This document shows positions 60,262-64,000 of a stretch of 64,000 bases of DNA, in pieces. A program made the position numbers and the translations under genes. Every line of letters begins with the position of its first letter. Within the stretch, counting starts at the first letter, position 1. Location: contig CBDFLL010000002.1 in the NCBI GenBank assembly GCA_965249205.1, forward strand, positions 1 to 64,000. The letters run 5' to 3'. The stretch is from JAQBVV01 sp965249205. Its GTDB lineage: Bacteria > Acidobacteriota > Vicinamibacteria > Vicinamibacterales > UBA2999. The notes beneath the pieces were generated by a model, which saw nothing but the letters and a program-made list of their open reading frames with translations, did not search any database and was not told where the DNA came from.

Positions 60262-60690
60262 GTGCTTGTTCGGCGCGGGGTGGACGCGGCGATCGCCGCG
60301 CATGCCAGACGTGAGAGTCCCCGCGAGTGCTGTGGCCTGCTCATCGGGACGCAGGGTGAGGTGTATGAAGCGGTCGCGACCGCCAACGTCGCGGCAGAGC
60401 CCCATCGTCACTACCAGGTGTCGCCGGTGGACCACTTCGCGCTGATCAAGCGCTGTCGTGACACGCAGGCACCGGGCTTGAAAACTCTTGAGATCGTCGG
60501 CGCGTATCATTCGCATCCCCGCAGCGCCCCGGTGCCGTCGCCGACAGATCGTCGGGAGGCACTCGCGGACTTTTTCTACGTCATTGCCGGTCCGGTGGAC
60601 GGCTCAGCGCCGCTCGAGCTGCGGGCGTATCGGCTGATCGAAGGAGCGTTCGAGGCTGTCGCGTTCTGCGGTGAACCACCCCTGGGCTAG
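60262..60690 (+). CDS. M67-family JAMM/MPN+ metallopeptidase
   Basis: 142 aa. The JAMM zinc motif is complete: Glu in RRESPRECCGLLIG (about residue 20), then YHSHPRSAPVPSPTD (H-x-H-x7-S-x2-D, about 86-100). Bacterial stand-alone M67 proteins of this length include Mec+-type enzymes that trim C-termini of ubiquitin-like sulfur carriers; no sulfur-carrier gene is adjacent here. GTG at 60262 is preceded by GGAGGA at 60239-60244. It is divergent from the CoA ligase with only 22 bp between start codons. Its TAG overlaps the opposing glycosyltransferase TAG in a shared CTAG. Confidence 0.87.
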   Translation: MLVRRGVDAAIAAHARRESPRECCGLLIGTQGEVYEAVATANVAAEPHRHYQVSPVDHFALIKRCRDTQAPGLKTLEIVGAYHSHPRSAPVPSPTDRREALADFFYVIAGPVDGSAPLELRAYRLIEGAFEAVAFCGEPPLG

Positions 60691-61874
60691 CGGGTCCGGT
60701 CGCGGGCCAGATAGACCTGCTGCATGAGGTCCTCGACTCGGGCAAGCACCGTGGGCCACCGGTACTCGCGCTCGATGTAGGCGAGCCCCTGGCGTCCGAG
60801 GGCGTCTCGTTCGGCGTGTTGCGTCAGGAGATAGTCCGCCGCCTCGTCAAACTCGGCGGGAAACATGTAATACAGTCCGCCGTTGGCCCGCTGGACCTGA
60901 CCGGCGAGCACTTTGCAGCGGCCGTTGACGAGCGCAGGCACTCCGTAGTTCCACGCCTCGAGCAAGACGATGCTGAGGCTCTCATACGGAGACGGGACGA
61001 CGAGCGCGGAGGCGTGGGCCAGCAGCGCCGAACGCACCTCGTCGGACACGTAGCCAAGCGCGCGGATCTGCGGATGTTCGGGGATCTGCATCTTCGCGGG
61101 CCCTGCGAGCACGAGCGCCACGTCCGCGCGCGTGGCCGCGTACTCTTGAAAGCTGTCCAGCAGCGCATCACATCCCTTGTTGGGATCGACGCGGCCGAGA
61201 TAGAGCAAATAGCTGTGCGGAATGTCCAGGCGATCGATGGGTGCGCGCGGCATGTCGCCGACCGGGACCGGCTCGAGGCCGATGCCCACGACTGCCGAGG
61301 CCCGGAGTGGATGGAGCGCGCGTCTGGAGACCAGTTGCCGCTCCTCGGGTGTCATGAACAGGTACCCGGCGGGCTTGTCGAAAAACTCGCCAAGCGCGTC
61401 GAGATCGATAGCAGCGTCCTCCTCCGCGGTCGGCACGAGGATCGCGCGTTGTTCGACGAGCGGGAGGCCGAAATACGACTGGTAGTACCGGAACGTCCAG
61501 AACAACACGAGGTCGAACTCGTGCCCGTGTGCGCGTAGATGGTCGAGCAACGCGGGCGTGGCCGGACCGTTCTCCCGGAACCACTCCACCTGCCGCGCGC
61601 GAGGGGCCTGGCTGTCGAAGACTTCGTCGCTGATATCGGCGAACACCTGCATCCGTCTTGGATGCGCGACCGGAAAGCGGAGGACCTGCACACCGTTCTC
61701 AACCGACTGTCCGGCGGGGGAGGCATTCTCCCAGGTGACGTAGTCGTTCGCGCACGTGGTCAACACGGTAATGGCGTGGCGCGACGACAGCCGCTCGGCC
61801 AACTCGCGGCAGTGCCCCTCGGATCCGCCGGCGATGCCTGCGCCGTAGCGCTGGACCACGAACGCGAGCTTCAC
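60687..61874 (-). CDS. GT4-family glycosyltransferase
   Basis: 395 aa, GT-B fold. The N-terminal acceptor domain begins KLAFVVQRYGAGIAGGSEGH with the glycine-rich loop, followed by LLYLGRVDPNKGCDALLDSF (start of the donor domain, about 210) and the C-terminal EX7E-type motif VVPSPYESLSIVLLEAWNYG. Retaining transferase using an NDP-sugar; the product is probably an envelope polysaccharide. GTG at 61874 overlaps the upstream small gene stop (GTGA). Confidence 0.88.
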   Translation of the reverse strand: MKLAFVVQRYGAGIAGGSEGHCRELAERLSSRHAITVLTTCANDYVTWENASPAGQSVENGVQVLRFPVAHPRRMQVFADISDEVFDSQAPRARQVEWFRENGPATPALLDHLRAHGHEFDLVLFWTFRYYQSYFGLPLVEQRAILVPTAEEDAAIDLDALGEFFDKPAGYLFMTPEERQLVSRRALHPLRASAVVGIGLEPVPVGDMPRAPIDRLDIPHSYLLYLGRVDPNKGCDALLDSFQEYAATRADVALVLAGPAKMQIPEHPQIRALGYVSDEVRSALLAHASALVVPSPYESLSIVLLEAWNYGVPALVNGRCKVLAGQVQRANGGLYYMFPAEFDEAADYLLTQHAERDALGRQGLAYIEREYRWPTVLARVEDLMQQVYLARDRTR

Positions 61875-62377
61875 GGCTCGGCCGAGGGCGTCGGGCGTGG
61901 CCCGGAACGATCGGCGTCGTCGGCGGTCGACGATAATCGGCGCACGTCGCGGCGTAGCTGTGCTGTTTCGACAGCCAGTTCCTGGACGCACGCGAACAGG
62001 ACCAGATTCGTACGACGCTGCCGCTCGAAGTTGTCTCGGCTGTACTCGAAGAGCCACCGAAACGCGGGCATCAGGATGTTCCGCTTGACGAAGGCGAACA
62101 GCGCCGCGGGTCCCTTGGTGCGGTGGGATTGGTAGCGCATCGACGTGGTGAGGCGCCACTCGTCCGGTGCGCCGAGCAGCTCAGGCAGAATCAGAGTGTC
62201 GGCGTTCGAGGTCCCCGCCGCGGCATGGAGGAGCGCCTCCACTTCGTCAAAGACCTCAGGATCGTCGAATGCGTGGGCGTCGCCACCAGTGACGATCCGC
62301 TCCCGGAGTCGTTCGCGCACGCGTTCGCGCAGTCCCTCCATCGCCACGTCCACAGGGACGGTGGTGTTATCGCCCAA
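61871..62377 (-). CDS. hypothetical protein coupled to glycosyltransferase, 168 aa
   Basis: Not recognised with certainty. It has an N-terminal charged helical part (GLRERVRERLRERIV), a central TSNADTLILPELLGAPDEWRL and FAFVKRNILMPAFRWLFEYSRDNFERQRR, possibly a membrane-proximal amphipathic helix. The pattern is seen in small genes that accompany glycosyltransferases in polysaccharide clusters (recollection only). Overlaps the glycosyltransferase by GTGA and the upstream PKD gene by 11 nt, so the three are one operon. Confidence 0.7.
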   Translation of the reverse strand: MGDNTTVPVDVAMEGLRERVRERLRERIVTGGDAHAFDDPEVFDEVEALLHAAAGTSNADTLILPELLGAPDEWRLTTSMRYQSHRTKGPAALFAFVKRNILMPAFRWLFEYSRDNFERQRRTNLVLFACVQELAVETAQLRRDVRRLSSTADDADRSGPRPTPSAEP

Positions 62378-62807
62378 AGCGATCGCCGACGCCGAGGCGA
62401 ACCTGGACGTTGACGCTGGAGAACGCGACCACGTCGTCTCTCTGCTTCAGGCGGAACGTGATCCTGTGCCGGCCTTGCTGCCGAAAGATATGCTCCGCCG
62501 TGAAGCGACGCTGGATCTGACTCGTGCCGGCCTCGTACGGGTCGCAGTCGATCGAATTCTCCGACACAGTGCCGTCGTCCCAATCCCATTCGACCGAGGC
62601 ACAGTAGTACTCCTCGTAGTCGTCGCTGCCATCTTGGAGAGTCGCCACGACGCGGACACGCAGCGGCGTGAAGCCCGAGTTGGGTGTAGCGCGCAGTGAT
62701 AGACTGGGTTCGCTGGCTTCAGTTTCCTGTCCTTGAGCCGTGTGTGGCGGCAGCAGTACAGTGAGTGCGAAAGCGAGCGTGAAACACGCGCGAAGTGGAT
62801 TCGTCAT
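62367..62807 (-). CDS. exported PKD-like domain protein, 146 aa
   Basis: A signal peptide (LRACFTLAFALTVLLPPHTAQG) is followed by one PKD/Ig-like sandwich: LRATPNSGFTPLRVRVVATL, VEWDWDDGTVSENS (the typical W-D-x-D-G-T turn) and IFRQQGRHRITFRLK. It contains two cysteines (YYCASVEW and SIDCDPYE) that could form a disulfide in the periplasm. First gene of the glycosyltransferase operon; its function is unknown, probably carbohydrate or protein binding. Confidence 0.72.
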   Translation of the reverse strand: MTNPLRACFTLAFALTVLLPPHTAQGQETEASEPSLSLRATPNSGFTPLRVRVVATLQDGSDDYEEYYCASVEWDWDDGTVSENSIDCDPYEAGTSQIQRRFTAEHIFRQQGRHRITFRLKQRDDVVAFSSVNVQVRLGVGDRFGR

Positions 62808-62889
62808 ACGTTGGCCCTGTACAGTACGATTCTATGCCCGTAGCCTGCGGCCCCACAAGCCGCCTCCGGATCGCGGGTAGGCCTCTTAC

Positions 62890-64000
62890 ATGCTGACCGT
62901 TCATCAGACACCCGATGTCACTCTCACTGCGCGCGCGTCCAACGACATTGAGGCGGACCTGCTCGTCTTTCCCGTTTTCGACGACGACGCCCTGGCGGAC
63001 GAACCTGGCCTAGACGCCGCGTCGGGCGGCGAGGTCGGTGCGGCACAGGCGCGGGGCGAAATCACGGGCAAGACGTCCACTCTGTTTGTCACGACAGTTC
63101 GTGGGTGGAAGGCGAGCCGTGTGGCCCTGGTCGGCGTGGGCCCTCGCACCGACGTGTCGGCGGATCGGCTCCGGCGCGCCGCCACGACGGGTGCGCTGGC
63201 GGCCCGCGAGCGGCGCCTGACGCGTGTCGCCATCGTGCATCGGCCTGGTACCGGTGTGGCGGCGCCCGACGCGGCGCAGGTACTGGCGGAGGGTGCCGTG
63301 CTGGCCAATTTCGATGGTGCGGCGTACCGGACAGCGGACCCGGCGCGCGTGTGGCTCGCCACCGCGCACCTCAAGGTCGACGGCGAGTCGGCTGCACTGA
63401 CGCGCGCAGTTGAGCGTGGTCGGGTGCTGGGTGAGTGCACCAATCTCTCGCGCTCGTTGTCCAACGAGCCAGGCAATGCCCTGACGCCACGCGTGTTCGC
63501 AGAGCGGGCTGATACGATCGCGACCGACGCCGGCCTCAGCGTCGAGATTCTTGACGAAACGCGCATCGCGGAACTAAAGATGGGCCTGCTGCTTGGCGTG
63601 GCGCGTGGCAGCCAGGAGCCACCGCGCATGGTCGTGCTGCGCCACGAACCTCCGGCGGATGCCAAGGGCGCGCGAGGGCGCGACGGAGCGAGCCAGCCCG
63701 TGCTTGGCCTGATCGGCAAAGGTGTCACGTTCGACACCGGTGGCATCTCGATCAAGCCGGCCGAAGACATGGACAAGATGAAGGACGACATGTCCGGGGG
63801 TGCGGCGGTCTTGTGCGCGATGGCGGCGATCTCCCGATTGCAAGCGCCCATTCGCTGCGTTGCGGTGATTCCGATGACCGAGAACATGCCCGGTGGGCGG
63901 GCGTTGAAACCCGGCGATGTGCTCACCAGTGCAGAAGGGAAGACCGTCGAGATCCTCAATACCGACGCCGAAGGTCGATTGATCCTGGGCGATGCGGTCT
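62890..64000 (+). CDS. pepA: leucyl aminopeptidase (M17), cut by window end
   Basis: The first 370 codons of a cytosolic M17 aminopeptidase; the family is about 490-510 aa, so roughly 130 residues lie beyond the window. The N-terminal domain (about 1-170) is followed by the catalytic domain: LIGKGVTFDTGGISIKP with the metal-binding Lys and Asp, DMDKMKDDMSGGAAV, PMTENMPGGRALKPGD and the signature NTDAEGRLIL at the edge. Start ATG at 62890; divergent from the PKD gene with about 80 bp between. Confidence 0.94.
   Translation, partial: MLTVHQTPDVTLTARASNDIEADLLVFPVFDDDALADEPGLDAASGGEVGAAQARGEITGKTSTLFVTTVRGWKASRVALVGVGPRTDVSADRLRRAATTGALAARERRLTRVAIVHRPGTGVAAPDAAQVLAEGAVLANFDGAAYRTADPARVWLATAHLKVDGESAALTRAVERGRVLGECTNLSRSLSNEPGNALTPRVFAERADTIATDAGLSVEILDETRIAELKMGLLLGVARGSQEPPRMVVLRHEPPADAKGARGRDGASQPVLGLIGKGVTFDTGGISIKPAEDMDKMKDDMSGGAAVLCAMAAISRLQAPIRCVAVIPMTENMPGGRALKPGDVLTSAEGKTVEILNTDAEGRLILGDAV

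Noticed and set aside
1..64000. CRISPR array or cas genes, restriction-modification or toxin-antitoxin modules
   Set aside because: No regularly spaced direct repeats and no recognisable Cas, REase/MTase or toxin proteins were seen.

Overview
The window is high-GC DNA with tightly packed, often overlapping genes (ATGA, GTGA and TGATG junctions). It carries a fused aroD-aroE gene, a PASTA-domain protein, SpoIVB/S55 peptidase and beta-propeller proteins, and carboxypeptidase-regulatory-like exported proteins. This mix suggests a Gram-negative member of the Acidobacteriota, possibly a Vicinamibacteria-type genome. BamD implies an outer membrane. The placement is inference from gene content, with no marker phylogeny behind it.

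Layout. 1-7.8 kb is a scarred accessory region: an ISNCY-like transposase running off the left edge, an unknown gene, a tRNA-Leu remnant, a frameshifted haem-motif/propeller gene, an amidohydrolase, then a truncated exported gene fused to a decayed tyrosine recombinase beside an intact tRNA-Gly(CCC). 7.8-10.9 kb holds a phosphohexomutase/nucleotidyltransferase pair and pgsA. 11.1-19.7 kb is one long minus-strand run: aroC-def-fmt-rsmB-PASTA-rpe-thioesterase-epimerase-bamD-exported protein. 20.5-24.1 kb is a sigma-54 activator cut by an IS110-family element. 25.7-27.4 kb holds two peptide-type ABC permeases. 27.4-38.7 kb holds large exported proteins (P1-nuclease/phospholipase-C-like, NHL/Ig/PKD, TPR, propeller, S55 peptidase). 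38.8-49.6 kb is a complete aromatic amino acid supraoperon: trpL attenuator, aroDE, trpE, trpG, trpD, trpC, trpF, trpB, trpA, chorismate mutase, DAHP synthase, tyrA. A hybrid histidine kinase follows. 51.8-58.2 kb holds a PilZ protein and a decaying dppABCDF-like operon. 58.3-64 kb holds an acyl-CoA synthetase, a JAMM peptidase, a glycosyltransferase operon and the start of leucyl aminopeptidase.

Most notable signals. (1) A textbook transcription attenuator: a leader peptide with three consecutive Trp codons and mutually exclusive antiterminator and terminator hairpins in front of the 11-gene aro/trp operon. (2) An IS110 element whose exact CT-core boundaries can be read because removing 1141 bp restores one reading frame. 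Its 170-nt leader contains three short segments matching donor and target as bridge-RNA guides should. (3) Three non-coding, hairpin-rich elements with TA-GTGGYCTG-type ends, each placed so that its first bases form the TAG stop codon of the upstream gene (pgsA, trpE, the hybrid kinase). Two have both terminal inverted repeats and one is truncated.

Several accessory genes carry frameshifts or deletions while roughly 30 kb of core biosynthetic genes are intact. This favours gene decay over uniform sequencing error, but the reads would have to decide.
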